DNA of 64,000 nucleotides. Source: Ferranicluibacter quercicola. Lineage in GTDB: Bacteria; Pseudomonadota; Alphaproteobacteria; Rhizobiales; Rhizobiaceae. Location: positions 62,001-126,000 of the forward strand of contig NZ_JAJOZR010000004.1 of the NCBI RefSeq assembly GCF_021168455.1, in the 5' to 3' direction. Made by a program: the position numbers and the translations under genes. The notes below the pieces were generated by a model that worked only from the letters and a program-made list of their open reading frames with translations, did not search any database and was not told where the DNA came from. Below, piece after piece: positions 1 to 9,828 of the stretch (position 1 is the stretch's first letter; each line of letters starts with the position of its first letter).

Positions 1-1301
1 TCATCGAACCACATCAGCTTGATGACGCGCAGGTAGTAATAGGCACCGACGACGGAGGCGAGGACGCCGATGACGGCAAGCGCATAGAGCTTGGCCTCGA
101 TCGCCGCCATGAACACGAAGTACTTGGCGAAGAACCCTGCCAGCGGCGGAATGCCGGCCAGCGAGAACATGAGGATCGTCAACACCACGGCCATGAAGGG
201 ATTGGTCTGCGACAGGCCGGCGAGATCGTCCACCTGTTCGACGTGATGGCCTTCCTTGCGGCGCATGGCGAGGATGCATGCAAAGGTGCCGAGCGTCATG
301 ACCATGTAGATCAGCATGTAGAGAACGACGCCGCGCACGCCCGCCATGGAGCCAGCGGAGAGACCGACCAGCGCATAGCCCATGTGACCGATGGAGGAAT
401 AGGCCATCAGGCGCTTCAGGTTCTTCTGGCCGATGGCGGCAAACGAGCCGAGCACCATGGAGGCGATCGAGATGAAGACGATGATCTGCTGCCAGTCGAG
501 CTGAATGGGCTCAAAGGCGGTGACGACCACGCGGACGAGCATGGCGATGGCGGCGATCTTCGGGGCACCGGCGAAGAACGCCGTGACCGGGGTCGGCGCG
601 CCTTCGTAGACGTCCGGCGTCCACATATGGAACGGCACGGCCGAGATCTTGAAGGCGACGCCGGCGAGCACGAACACAAGGCCGAAGACGAGACCGAGCG
701 AACGGCCTTCCGCCGTGAGGGCGGCGGCGATTTCCACGAAGCCGGTATGGCCGGTGAAGCCGTAGACCAGCGACATGCCGTAGAGCAGCATGCCGGAGGA
801 GAGCGCGCCGAGCACGAAATACTTCAGGCCGGCTTCCGTCGAGCGCAGATCGTCGCGATTCATGGCGGCGACGACATAGGCGGCGAGCGACTGCAGCTCT
901 AGCGCCATATAGAGCGACATCATGTCGTTGGCGGAGATCATCAGGAGCATGCCCAGCGTCGCCAGAACGACGAGCACGGGATACTCGAACCGGTCGAGAC
1001 CGAAGATCTTCGCCTGACCTGCGGACAGGAACAGCGCGACGATCGATGCGAACAAGGTCAGCATCTTCATGAAGCGGGCGAAGGGATCGGCGACGAAGGC
1101 GCCGTTGTAGGCAACGCCGTCGCCCGTGTTCGCCAGCAGAACGCCGGCAACGACCAGCACCGCGATCGCCAGCCAGGTCACGAGGCCGGAAGACCGTTCG
1201 CCCGTGAAGACGCCGATCATCAGAAGCGCGAGCGCCCCGATGGCCAGCGTCACTTCGGGAAGCGACAGATGAAGACTAGCGACCAGAATATCAGCGTTCA
1301 T
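1..1301 (-). CDS. nuoN: NADH-quinone oxidoreductase subunit N (partial, cut by window edge)
   Basis: Antiporter-like membrane subunit of complex I, part of the proton-pumping arm in the inner membrane. The start is the ATG at 1301 (MNADILVASLHLSLPEV), 18 bases after the nuoM stop. The frame stays open for 433 codons to the left edge and ends in LRVIKLMWFD, which lies near the C-terminus in this family (usually about 480 residues), so roughly 45 residues are missing. The family-typical SSIGHMGYALVGL stretch and many hydrophobic helices are visible. It is the last gene of the nuo operon in this window. Confidence 0.95.
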   Translation of the reverse strand, partial: MNADILVASLHLSLPEVTLAIGALALLMIGVFTGERSSGLVTWLAIAVLVVAGVLLANTGDGVAYNGAFVADPFARFMKMLTLFASIVALFLSAGQAKIFGLDRFEYPVLVVLATLGMLLMISANDMMSLYMALELQSLAAYVVAAMNRDDLRSTEAGLKYFVLGALSSGMLLYGMSLVYGFTGHTGFVEIAAALTAEGRSLGLVFGLVFVLAGVAFKISAVPFHMWTPDVYEGAPTPVTAFFAGAPKIAAIAMLVRVVVTAFEPIQLDWQQIIVFISIASMVLGSFAAIGQKNLKRLMAYSSIGHMGYALVGLSAGSMAGVRGVVLYMLIYMVMTLGTFACILAMRRKEGHHVEQVDDLAGLSQTNPFMAVVLTILMFSLAGIPPLAGFFAKYFVFMAAIEAKLYALAVIGVLASVVGAYYYLRVIKLMWFD

Positions 1302-1319
1302 GTTTCTCTCGCCCCGTCG

Positions 1320-2831
1320 TCAGTTCGCCGAGAGCGCAAGGGACTGCGCTGCCTGAACGGCGGTCGTGTAGTTATGGACCAGCACATCGACGGAAGCCGC
1401 CGTGGCATCGAAGACCGGCGCCGGATAGACGCCGAAGAAGATGGTGAGCACCGCGAGCGGATAGAGGATCACCTTTTCACGCGGCGACAGGTCGAGCAGA
1501 GCCTTCAGCTTCTCCTTCTCCAGCGCGCCGAACATCACGCGGCGATAGAGCCAGAGGGCGTAGCAGGCGGACAGGATGACGCCGGTCGTGGCGAAGAAGG
1601 CGACCCAGGTGTTGGCCTGGAAGGCACCGAGCAGGGTCGTGATTTCCCCGACGAAGCCGGAGGTGCCGGGAAGGCCGACATTCGCCATGGTGAAGATCAT
1701 GAAGATCACGGCGTATTTCGGCATGTTGTTGACGAGGCCGCCATAGGCCGAGATCTCGCGGGTGTGCAGACGATCGTAGACGACGCCGACGCAGAGGAAG
1801 AGCGCCGAGGAGACGATGCCATGCGACAGCATCTGGAAGATCGCACCCTGCACGCCCTGCACATTCGCCGCGAAGATCCCCATGGTCACGTAGCCCATAT
1901 GAGCCACGGAGGAGTATGCGATCAGCTTCTTGATGTCCTGCTGCATCATCGCGACCAGCGAGGTGTAGATGATCGCGACGACGGACAGCGTGAAGACCAG
2001 CGGCGCGAACTGCTCGGAGGCCAGCGGGAACATGCCGAGCGAGATGCGGACCATGCCGTAGCCGCCGAGTTTCAGCATGACGCCGGCAAGGATGACGGAG
2101 CCGGCGGTCGGTGCCTGAACGTGCGCATCCGGCAGCCAGGTGTGGACGGGCCACATCGGCATCTTCACGGCGAAGGCTGCGAAGCACGCGAGCCAGAGCC
2201 AGGTCTGCATGCCCGCGGGGAAGCCGGCCTTCAGGAGCTCGACCATGTCGGTCGTGCCGGTCTGCCAGTACATCGCCATGATGGCGAGCATCATCAGGAC
2301 CGAGCCGAACAGCGTGTAGAGAAAGAACTTGTAGCTCGCATAGACGCGCTCCTTGCCGCCCCAAACGCCGATGATGACGAACATCGGGATCAGGGTCGCT
2401 TCGAAGAAGACGTAGAAGAGCACGATATCGAGCGAAACGAACACACCCGTCATGACGACCTGCAGAAGCAGGAAGGCGATCATGTAGGACTTGATGCGCT
2501 TTTCGACCGAGTGCCAGCTGGCCAGCACGCAGAAGGGCATGAGGAACGTCGTCAGGATGACGAACAGCATGGAAATGCCGTCCACGCCCAGATGATAGGA
2601 GATGCCGGTGCCGAGCCAGGCATGACGCTCGACCATCTGGAAGCCCGGGTTCGCATTGTCGAACCCGGCCCAGATGAAGAGCGAGAGCAGGAAAGTGACG
2701 ACCGTCGTTGCGAGCGAGATGTTGAGCACGTTGCGGCGACCGGCCGCGCTGTCGTCACGCATCAGAAGCAGGAGCACAACGCCGACCAGCGGCAGGAAGG
2801 TGACCGCCGAGAGAATGGGCCAATCGGTCAT
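1320..2831 (-). CDS. nuoM: NADH-quinone oxidoreductase subunit M
   Basis: Proton-translocating antiporter-like subunit of complex I, 503 residues, which is full length. The protein is a chain of hydrophobic segments with the conserved HTWLPDAHVQAPTAGSVILA loop (about residue 225) and the SSVAHMGYVTMG helix typical of NuoM. The ATG (MTDWPILSAV) overlaps the nuoL stop by one base in a TGATG arrangement, so translation is probably coupled. Order L-M-N is canonical. Confidence 0.97.
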   Translation of the reverse strand: MTDWPILSAVTFLPLVGVVLLLLMRDDSAAGRRNVLNISLATTVVTFLLSLFIWAGFDNANPGFQMVERHAWLGTGISYHLGVDGISMLFVILTTFLMPFCVLASWHSVEKRIKSYMIAFLLLQVVMTGVFVSLDIVLFYVFFEATLIPMFVIIGVWGGKERVYASYKFFLYTLFGSVLMMLAIMAMYWQTGTTDMVELLKAGFPAGMQTWLWLACFAAFAVKMPMWPVHTWLPDAHVQAPTAGSVILAGVMLKLGGYGMVRISLGMFPLASEQFAPLVFTLSVVAIIYTSLVAMMQQDIKKLIAYSSVAHMGYVTMGIFAANVQGVQGAIFQMLSHGIVSSALFLCVGVVYDRLHTREISAYGGLVNNMPKYAVIFMIFTMANVGLPGTSGFVGEITTLLGAFQANTWVAFFATTGVILSACYALWLYRRVMFGALEKEKLKALLDLSPREKVILYPLAVLTIFFGVYPAPVFDATAASVDVLVHNYTTAVQAAQSLALSAN

Positions 2832-4828
2832 CAGAAGGAGCTCCCGAGCATCATCCAGGTAACGAGGGCCGCGATGCCGATCAGCATCACGAACGCATAG
2901 TGATAGAGGTAACCGGTCTGCAGGCGCACGACGCCGCGCGTGACGTCCATGACCCGGGCGGCGACGCCGTTCGGACCGAAGCCGTCGATGACCCGACCGT
3001 CACCCTCCTTCCACAGGAAGGTGCCGAGACGCTTGGCGGGACGCACGAACAGGAAATCGTAGAGCTCGTCGAAGTACCACTTGTTCAGGAGGAACTGGTA
3101 GAGGCCGCGATGCTGGCGGGCCAGTGCCTTCGGCGTTTCCGGCGACTTGATGTAGAAATACCAGGCCGTGACAAAGCCGAGCACCATGGCAATGAACGGG
3201 CTGAGCGCGACCAGGGCCGGAACGTGGTGGAATTCTTCCAGCAGTTCGTTTTCCGCCGAGGTGAACAGCGCACCCTGCCAGAACTCGGCATATTCGTGGC
3301 CGTAGAAGTAGCCCTCGCCGAGGAAGCCCGCGACGACCGCGCCGAAGCCGAGCACGAAGAGCGGCAGCAGCATGACCATCGGCGATTCATGCACGTGATG
3401 CATGACCTCGTGGCTCGCGCGCGGCTTGCCGAAGAAGGTCAGGAACATCAGGCGCCAGGAATAGAAGCTCGTGAACAGCGCGGCGATGACCAGCAGCGTG
3501 AAGGCGAAGCCCGAGAGCGGCGAGTGCGAGGCATAGGTCGCCTCGATGATCACGTCCTTGGAGAAGAAGCCGGCGAAGCCGACCGGGGTGAAGGGAATGC
3601 CGACACCCGTGATGGCGAGCGTTCCGATCAGCATCATCGCGAAGGTGATCTTGATGTGCGGACGCAGGCCGCCCATGTGGCGCATGTCCTGCTCGCCATC
3701 GACGGCATGGATGACCGAACCGGCGCACAGGAACAGGAGCGCCTTGAAGAAGGCATGCGTGAAGAGGTGGAACACGGCCGCACCATAGGCCCCGACGCCG
3801 AGCGCGACGAACATATAGCCGAGCTGCGAGCAGGTCGAATAGGCGATGACGCGCTTGATGTCGTTCTGCACGAGACCGACGGTGGCCGCGAAGAAGGCGG
3901 TGATCGCACCGATCAGCGTGACCACGGTCAGGGCCGTCGGCGACAGCTCGAACACCGGCGACATGCGGGCGACGAGGAAGACCCCGGCGGTGACCATGGT
4001 CGCAGCGTGAATGAGCGCAGAGACCGGGGTCGGGCCTTCCATGGCGTCCGGCAGCCAGGTGTGCAGCAGGAACTGCGCCGACTTGCCCATCGCGCCCATG
4101 AAGAGCAGCAGTGCGACGCCGGTCACGGCATCGGCACGATCGAGATGCATGCCGAACAGCGTGATGACCGGTTCGGCGGCGTTCGCCGCACCTTCGGCCG
4201 GCAGATAGGTCGCGGCCGTCGCGAAGATCGTCTCGAACGAGATCGAACCGAACAGGACGAAGACGCCGAAGATGCCGAGCGCGAAGCCGAAGTCGCCGAC
4301 GCGGTTGACGATGAAAGCCTTCATGGCTGCGGCACTTGCCGAGGGCTTCTTATACCAGAAGCCGATGAGCAGGTAGGATGCGAGACCCACACCTTCCCAG
4401 CCGAAGAACATCTGCAGCAGGTTGTCCGAGGTCACCAGCATCAGCATGGCGAAGGTGAACAGCGAGAGATAGGCGAAGAACCGCGGGCGGTGCGGGTCGT
4501 GGTGCATGTAGCCGATCGAATAGAGGTGCACCAGGAACGACACGGTGTTGACGACGACGAACATGACCGCCGTCAGCGTGTCCACACGGAAGGCCCATTC
4601 GGTGTCGAAGCTGCCGGTCTGGATCCAGCGCATGACGAAGACCTTGATCATCTCCGTCTCGCCAAGGCCCACATGGACGAACACGACCCAGGACAGGACG
4701 GCAACGACGGCCATGAGGCCGGTGGTCACGTATTCCGAGGCCTTGGCGCCGATCTTCAAGCCGAAAAGGCCAGCGATCAGGAAGCCGATGAGCGGCAGGA
4801 AGACGACCGCTTTGATGATGGTATCCAT
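2831..4828 (-). CDS. nuoL: NADH-quinone oxidoreductase subunit L
   Basis: Largest antiporter-like subunit of complex I, 665 residues, at the distal end of the membrane arm. It carries the conserved HTWLPDAMEGPTPVSALIHAATM motif region (about residues 240-260) and STCSQLGYMFVALG. The hydrophobic C-terminus (YHYAFVMLIGIAALVTWMM) fits the terminal helix that follows the lateral amphipathic helix of the family. The gene starts 6 bases after the nuoK stop and overlaps nuoM by one base. Confidence 0.97.
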   Translation of the reverse strand: MDTIIKAVVFLPLIGFLIAGLFGLKIGAKASEYVTTGLMAVVAVLSWVVFVHVGLGETEMIKVFVMRWIQTGSFDTEWAFRVDTLTAVMFVVVNTVSFLVHLYSIGYMHHDPHRPRFFAYLSLFTFAMLMLVTSDNLLQMFFGWEGVGLASYLLIGFWYKKPSASAAAMKAFIVNRVGDFGFALGIFGVFVLFGSISFETIFATAATYLPAEGAANAAEPVITLFGMHLDRADAVTGVALLLFMGAMGKSAQFLLHTWLPDAMEGPTPVSALIHAATMVTAGVFLVARMSPVFELSPTALTVVTLIGAITAFFAATVGLVQNDIKRVIAYSTCSQLGYMFVALGVGAYGAAVFHLFTHAFFKALLFLCAGSVIHAVDGEQDMRHMGGLRPHIKITFAMMLIGTLAITGVGIPFTPVGFAGFFSKDVIIEATYASHSPLSGFAFTLLVIAALFTSFYSWRLMFLTFFGKPRASHEVMHHVHESPMVMLLPLFVLGFGAVVAGFLGEGYFYGHEYAEFWQGALFTSAENELLEEFHHVPALVALSPFIAMVLGFVTAWYFYIKSPETPKALARQHRGLYQFLLNKWYFDELYDFLFVRPAKRLGTFLWKEGDGRVIDGFGPNGVAARVMDVTRGVVRLQTGYLYHYAFVMLIGIAALVTWMMLGSSF

Positions 4829-4834
4829 GGCCGA

Positions 4835-5143
4835 TCAGCCCTTCATCATGTTGACGTCTTCGACCGCGATGGAGCCGCGGTTGCGATAGAAGACGACGAG
4901 AATTGCAAGACCGATGGCGGCTTCCGCCGCGGCCACCGTCAGAATGAACAGCGCGAACACCTGGCCGGTGATGTCATTGAGGAACGACGAGAAGGCGACC
5001 ATGTTGATGTTCACCGCGAGCAGAATGAGCTCCACCGACATCAGGATGACGATGATGTTCTTGCGGTTGAGGAAGATGCCGAAGACGCCCAGCGTGAACA
5101 GGATGGCGCTGACGGTCAGATAGTGGGAAATACCGATTTCCAT
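4835..5143 (-). CDS. nuoK: NADH-quinone oxidoreductase subunit K
   Basis: Small membrane subunit of complex I, 102 residues with three hydrophobic helices, the usual size. The helix-2 stretch SVELILLAVNINMVAF contains the conserved glutamate (E in MSVELILL) and the second acidic region AAAEAAIGLAILVVFYR carries the other conserved glutamate, both part of the proton path. It lies between nuoJ and nuoL in canonical order. Confidence 0.96.
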   Translation of the reverse strand: MEIGISHYLTVSAILFTLGVFGIFLNRKNIIVILMSVELILLAVNINMVAFSSFLNDITGQVFALFILTVAAAEAAIGLAILVVFYRNRGSIAVEDVNMMKG

Positions 5144-5173
5144 GATGTCGTGTCCTTGACCTTCAGTACCGGC

Positions 5174-5788
5174 TCAGAGCCCCTGCCCCGGCTTGACCTT
5201 CACCACCTCGACGGCGGTGGCGGGCACGCGGGCGACCTGCTCGGAAATGTTCTGGCGCTTGATGTTGGGGCGATGGCGCAGCGTGAGCACGATCGCGCCG
5301 ATCATGGCGACGAACAGCACGAGGCCGGCGATCTGGAAGTAGTAGATGTAGTGGGTGTAGATGACGTCGCCGAGGGCGGCGGTGTTCGTGCGGTCGGTGA
5401 CGGCCGGGATCGGCATCGACACGGTCTTGGCGATCTCCGGCGAGAAGGTGCTGCCGGCCACGACGATGATCAGCTCGGCCGCGAGGATCAGCCCGACGAG
5501 CGCGCCGACCGGCGCATAATCGAGCACGCCCGAGCGCAGCTGGTTGAAGTCGATGTCGAGCATCATCACGACGAAGAGGAAGAGAACCGCGACGGCGCCG
5601 ATATAGACGACCAGCAGGATCATCGCGAGAAACTCGGCCCCCGTCAGCAGGAAGAGGCCCGCCGAATTGAAGAAGCACAGGATGAGGAACAGGACCGAAT
5701 AGACCGGGTTCCTGGCCGAAATCACCATGAACGCCGATGCGACGGCGATGAAGGCGAAGAGATAGAAAAATAGAGTCTGCAGACCCAT
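5174..5788 (-). CDS. nuoJ: NADH-quinone oxidoreductase subunit J
   Basis: Membrane subunit of complex I, 204 residues with about five hydrophobic helices. I take the ATG at 5788 (MGLQTLFFYLFAFIAVASAFMV) as the start, because homologues begin at this hydrophobic segment. The open frame extends 29 codons upstream into a polar stretch that does not resemble NuoJ. The conserved pi-bulge helix region (LTGAEFLAMILLVVYIGAVAVLFLF) is intact. Confidence 0.93.
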   Translation of the reverse strand: MGLQTLFFYLFAFIAVASAFMVISARNPVYSVLFLILCFFNSAGLFLLTGAEFLAMILLVVYIGAVAVLFLFVVMMLDIDFNQLRSGVLDYAPVGALVGLILAAELIIVVAGSTFSPEIAKTVSMPIPAVTDRTNTAALGDVIYTHYIYYFQIAGLVLFVAMIGAIVLTLRHRPNIKRQNISEQVARVPATAVEVVKVKPGQGL

Positions 5789-5932
5789 GACCGGTGCCTT
5801 TTTCGTCTTCCCCGGAACGATCTGCCTTTGCGCAAGTCGTTCCTGGCCGACCGGAGAGGTCCGGTCGACACCCAAATTTCCAGTGTATCGCCGCCCGGGC
5901 GGGCGGCGCTGCGCCGAGATGGCGCCGTCGTC

Positions 5933-6427
5933 TTAACGGTACGGCGAGTCCATGCCGATGTTGCGGGCGATCTCGCGCTCCCAACGGTCGCCGTTCGAAA
6001 GAAGGCGGTCCTTGTCGTAATACAGCTCTTCGCGCGTCTCGGTGGCGAATTCGAAGTTCGGCCCTTCGACGATGGCGTCGACCGGGCAGGCTTCCTGGCA
6101 GAAGCCGCAATAGATGCACTTCACCATATCGATGTCGTAACGCACCGTGCGGCGCGTGCCATCATTGCGGCGCGGGCCGGCTTCGATGGTGATGGCCTGG
6201 GCGGGACAGATCGCTTCGCACAGCTTGCAGGCGATGCAGCGTTCTTCACCGTTGGGATAACGACGAAGCGCATGCTCGCCGCGGAACCGCGGGCTGATCG
6301 GACCTTTTTCGAACGGATAGTTCAGCGTCGCCTTGGGCGCGAAGAAATAGCGCATCGACAGGAAGAACGCGCCGACGAACTCCTTGAGGAACAGCGATCT
6401 GACGGCTTGCGAAATGGCGGCCATCAT
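5933..6427 (-). CDS. nuoI: NADH-quinone oxidoreductase subunit I (two 4Fe-4S ferredoxin-like subunit)
   Basis: Peripheral-arm subunit of 164 residues that passes electrons through two [4Fe-4S] clusters (N6a and N6b). Both cluster motifs are visible: CIACKLCEAICPA at about residue 63 and CIYCGFCQEACPV at about residue 103. The N-terminal amphipathic segment (FVGAFFLSMRYFFAPKATLNYPFEKG) is typical. It begins with tandem ATGs; the first is used here. It lies between nuoH and nuoJ. Confidence 0.97.
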   Translation of the reverse strand: MMAAISQAVRSLFLKEFVGAFFLSMRYFFAPKATLNYPFEKGPISPRFRGEHALRRYPNGEERCIACKLCEAICPAQAITIEAGPRRNDGTRRTVRYDIDMVKCIYCGFCQEACPVDAIVEGPNFEFATETREELYYDKDRLLSNGDRWEREIARNIGMDSPYR

Positions 6428-6488
6428 TTACCTCCGAATGAGCTGGCCTGCGAGACGCCAGCGACTGTCGCGAAGCTGTGGACGGGCA

Positions 6489-7532
6489 TCAGGCCCATCC
6501 GCCGAGCTTCAGCGTGATTGCAACGATAAAGACCATGACGAGCGACAGGGGAAGGAAGACCTTCCAGCCGAGACGCATCAGCTGGTCGTAGCGGTAGCGC
6601 GGCACGAACGCCTTGACCATCGCGAACATGAAGAACACCAGCGAGGCCTTCAGCACGAACCAGATGATGCCGGGAACCCAGTTGAGGAACCAGACGTCCA
6701 CCGGAGGCAGCCAGCCGCCGAGGAACAGGATCGTGGTGAGCGCGCACATCAGGCAGATGGCAGCGTACTCGCCGAGCATGAACATCATGTAGGGGGTCGA
6801 GCCGTACTCGACCATGAATCCCGCGACGAGTTCGGACTCGGCTTCCACCAGGTCGAAGGGCGGCCGGTTCGTTTCAGCCAGCGCCGAAATGAAGAACACG
6901 ATAAACATCGGGAACAGCGGCAGCCAGTACCAGTCGAGGAAGGAGCCCGGCAGGCCCATCATCGTACCGAGACCGTCGCGCTGCGAATTGACGATGTCCG
7001 TCAGGTTCAGCGAGCCGACGCAAAGCAGCACGGTGACGATGACGAAGCCGATCGAGACTTCGTAGGATACCATCTGCGCTGCGGACCGAAGAGCCGACAG
7101 GAAGGGGTATTTGGAGTTCGAAGCCCAGCCGCCCATGATGACGCCGTAGACTTCAAGCGACGAGATGGCGAGAACGTAGAGGATGCCGACATTGATGTTC
7201 GCCATCACCCAGTTGTCGTTCAAGGGAACGACGGCCCAGGCGGCGAGCGCCAGCGTCACCGACACCAGCGGCGCGAGCAGGAAGAGAACCTTGTTGGCAC
7301 CGGCGGGAATCACCGGCTCCTTGACGACGAACTTCAAAAGATCGGCGAAGGACTGGAAAAGACCGAAAGGACCCACCACGTTGGGTCCACGGCGCAGCTG
7401 CACCGCTGCCCAGATCTTGCGGTCGGCCAGCAGGATGTAGGCGATGAAGATCAGGAGAGCGACCAGCAGCAGAAGCGACTGGCCGATCATGATGGCCGCC
7501 GGCCAGACGTAGGTCGAAAGAAAACCGTCCAT
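6489..7532 (-). CDS. nuoH: NADH-quinone oxidoreductase subunit H
   Basis: Membrane subunit that forms the quinone-binding chamber with NuoB and NuoD; 347 residues. Recognisable blocks are RRGPNVVGPFGLFQSFADLLKFVVKE, the quinone-site loop ALAETNRPPFDLVEAESELVAGF (about residues 210-232) and the C-terminal RYRYDQLMRLGWKVFLPLSL. The start (MDGFLSTYVWPAAIMIGQ) is 20 bases after the nuoG stop. Confidence 0.97.
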   Translation of the reverse strand: MDGFLSTYVWPAAIMIGQSLLLLVALLIFIAYILLADRKIWAAVQLRRGPNVVGPFGLFQSFADLLKFVVKEPVIPAGANKVLFLLAPLVSVTLALAAWAVVPLNDNWVMANINVGILYVLAISSLEVYGVIMGGWASNSKYPFLSALRSAAQMVSYEVSIGFVIVTVLLCVGSLNLTDIVNSQRDGLGTMMGLPGSFLDWYWLPLFPMFIVFFISALAETNRPPFDLVEAESELVAGFMVEYGSTPYMMFMLGEYAAICLMCALTTILFLGGWLPPVDVWFLNWVPGIIWFVLKASLVFFMFAMVKAFVPRYRYDQLMRLGWKVFLPLSLVMVFIVAITLKLGGWA

Positions 7533-7552
7533 GGTGCCTTATTCTCCCGCGC

Positions 7553-9634
7553 TCATTCCGCTGCCGCTTTGAAATTGTTGCGAGCCAGCGCCGAGCATTC
7601 GGCCATGACCGCGGAAGCGCGCGCTATCGGGTTCGTCAAATAGAAGTCTTTCACCGGAGACGCAAACGCGGATTTGGTCATCTCACCGGCTTTTTGTGCA
7701 AGTGCGGCAATTTCGCCGTCAACGGCCTCGGCGATCGTGTCGACCTCACCGAAATGCGGGAATTCCGCGACCAGTTTTCGACGCAGCTCGGTGAGCGAAT
7801 CGAAGGGCAGCTTCTTGCCCAGCACGTCGGACAGAGCCCGCAGGATCGCCCAGTCTTCACGGGCCTCGCCCGGCGCGAAGCCAGCACGATTGCCCATCTG
7901 AACGCGGCCTTCGGTATTGACCCAGATGCCGGATTTCTCGGTATAGGTCGCGCCGGGAAGGATGACATCAGCGCCATGGGCACCGTTGTCGCCATGCGAG
8001 CCGATATAGACCGTGAAGCCACTCTTGCGGGCGTCGAGATCGATCTCATCGGCGCCGAGAAGGAAGAGCACGTCCGTGCCCGTCACCATCTCTTGCGCCG
8101 TCTTGCCGTTCGCGCCCGGTACGAAGCCGAGATCGAGACCGCCGACGCGGGCTGCCGCCGTGTGAAGCACAGCAAAGCCGTTCCAGCCTTCGGAGATCGC
8201 GCCGATCGCACCGGCCAGCTTTGCCGCAGATGCCAGAACCGACGCGCCGCCGTCACCGATGAGGGCGCCCTGCCCGATGATGATCATCGGACGCTCGGCC
8301 TTCGTCAGCACCTCAAAGAAGCTGCCGCGACCGGCGAGCAGTTCGCCGAGCGTATCCGTGCCGGCGCCGAGATAGTCGTAGGAATAGCGCAGTTCGGCGG
8401 CATCGCCGATCACACCGATCGGGAACTTGCCCATGCGGAAGCGCTTGCGGATGCGGGCGTTCAGCACCGAGGCCTCAAAGCGCGGATTGGCGCCGATGAT
8501 CAGGAGCGCGTCAGCATTTTCAATGCCCTGAATGGTGGGGTTGAAGAGATAGCTTGAACGGCCGAATGACGGATCGAGCGCTGCACCGTCCTGGCGGCAG
8601 TCGATGCTCGTGGAGCCGAGCGCCGTCATCAGGCCCTTCAGCGCGTACATTTCCTCGACGGAGGCAAGGTCGCCCGCGATCGCGCCGATCCGGTCGCCGC
8701 TGGTCTTGGCCACGGCCGCCTTGATGGCGGCGAAGGCCTCGCCCCAGCTCGCGGGCTGCAGGCGTCCGTCCTTCTTCACATAGGGGCGATCCAGACGCTG
8801 CGTCTTCAGGCCGTCCCAGATGAAGCGGGTCTTGTCGGAGATCCACTCCTCGTTGATCTCTTCATTGATGCGGGGCATGACGCGCATGACTTCGCGGCCG
8901 CGCGTATCGACACGGATGGCCGATCCCACGGCGTCCATAACGTCGATCGATTCGGTCTTGCCGAGTTCCCACGGGCGGGCGTTGAATGCGTAGGGCTTGG
9001 AGGTCAGCGCACCGACGGGGCAGAGATCGACGACGTTGCCCTGAAGCTCCGAGGTCATCGCCTGCTCGAGATAGGTCGTGATCTCGGCGTCTTCGCCACG
9101 GCCGATGAGACCGAGTTCAGCGATGCCGGCGACTTCGGTGGTGAAGCGGACGCAGCGCGTGCAGTGAATGCAACGGTTCATGACCGTCTTGACCAGCGGG
9201 CCGATATATTTGTCCTCGACGGCGCGCTTGTTCTCGTTGTAGCGGGTCGAGTCGACACCGAAGGCCATCGCCTGGTCCTGCAGGTCGCACTCGCCGCCCT
9301 GGTCGCAGATCGGGCAGTCCAGCGGATGGTTGATCAGCAGAAATTCCATCACGCCTTCGCGGGCCTTCTTGACCATCGGCGTGGTCGTGAAGACTTCGGG
9401 CGCTTCACCGTTCGGACCGGGGCGCAGGTCGCGCACGCCCATGGCGCAGGAGGCCGCCGGCTTCGGCGGGCCACCCTTCACCTCGATCAGACACATGCGA
9501 CAATTGCCGGCAACCGACAGCCGCTCGTGGAAACAGAAGCGCGGAACCTCGGCGCCGGCTTCCTCGCATGCCTGAAGCAGCGTGAAATGATCCGGGACTT
9601 CGATCTCTTTTCCGTCGACTTTCAGCTTTGCCAT
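7553..9634 (-). CDS. nuoG: NADH-quinone oxidoreductase subunit G
   Basis: Iron-sulfur subunit of the electron-input module, 693 residues. The N-terminus is a [2Fe-2S] ferredoxin domain (CFHERLSVAGNCRMC), followed by the His/Cys-ligated N5 site (HPLDCPICDQGGECDLQ) and a CIHCTRCVRF cluster motif. The rest is a molybdopterin-oxidoreductase-like domain. I chose the ATG at 9634 (MAKLKVDGKEIEVPDHF), where the ferredoxin domain begins. The longer frame uses a TTG at 9691 and adds 19 unconserved-looking residues. About 194 bases without an obvious gene separate it from the preceding helix-hairpin-helix gene. Confidence 0.96.
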   Translation of the reverse strand: MAKLKVDGKEIEVPDHFTLLQACEEAGAEVPRFCFHERLSVAGNCRMCLIEVKGGPPKPAASCAMGVRDLRPGPNGEAPEVFTTTPMVKKAREGVMEFLLINHPLDCPICDQGGECDLQDQAMAFGVDSTRYNENKRAVEDKYIGPLVKTVMNRCIHCTRCVRFTTEVAGIAELGLIGRGEDAEITTYLEQAMTSELQGNVVDLCPVGALTSKPYAFNARPWELGKTESIDVMDAVGSAIRVDTRGREVMRVMPRINEEINEEWISDKTRFIWDGLKTQRLDRPYVKKDGRLQPASWGEAFAAIKAAVAKTSGDRIGAIAGDLASVEEMYALKGLMTALGSTSIDCRQDGAALDPSFGRSSYLFNPTIQGIENADALLIIGANPRFEASVLNARIRKRFRMGKFPIGVIGDAAELRYSYDYLGAGTDTLGELLAGRGSFFEVLTKAERPMIIIGQGALIGDGGASVLASAAKLAGAIGAISEGWNGFAVLHTAAARVGGLDLGFVPGANGKTAQEMVTGTDVLFLLGADEIDLDARKSGFTVYIGSHGDNGAHGADVILPGATYTEKSGIWVNTEGRVQMGNRAGFAPGEAREDWAILRALSDVLGKKLPFDSLTELRRKLVAEFPHFGEVDTIAEAVDGEIAALAQKAGEMTKSAFASPVKDFYLTNPIARASAVMAECSALARNNFKAAAE

Positions 9635-9828
9635 CTTCGCACTCAATCCTGTCCTGTTCCGCCGGTCTTCAAGCGACGGATCGATCGTCAAGGGGCCTTA
9701 GCGGCCCAATCTGTCCCGAGGCCGTCGGCCTCGATCGTCCATGTGGGCCGAGGCCCCAGAAGCGCGGTCAGTGGAGGCGGAAGCACGTCGCTCCTGCCGT
9801 CGGACCGCTGTCGTTCCGGCCCCGGCGC

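Noticed and set aside
2900..5773. 957-codon open frame on plus, opposite nuoL/nuoK/nuoJ
   Set aside because: It is rich in His/Asp/Glu/Arg with no recognisable domain and lies exactly antisense to well-identified nuo genes. High GC leaves such mirror frames open by chance.
9635..9691. 19-codon upstream extension of nuoG from a TTG
   Set aside because: The ferredoxin domain begins at MAKLKVDG; the extension is polar and not family-like.
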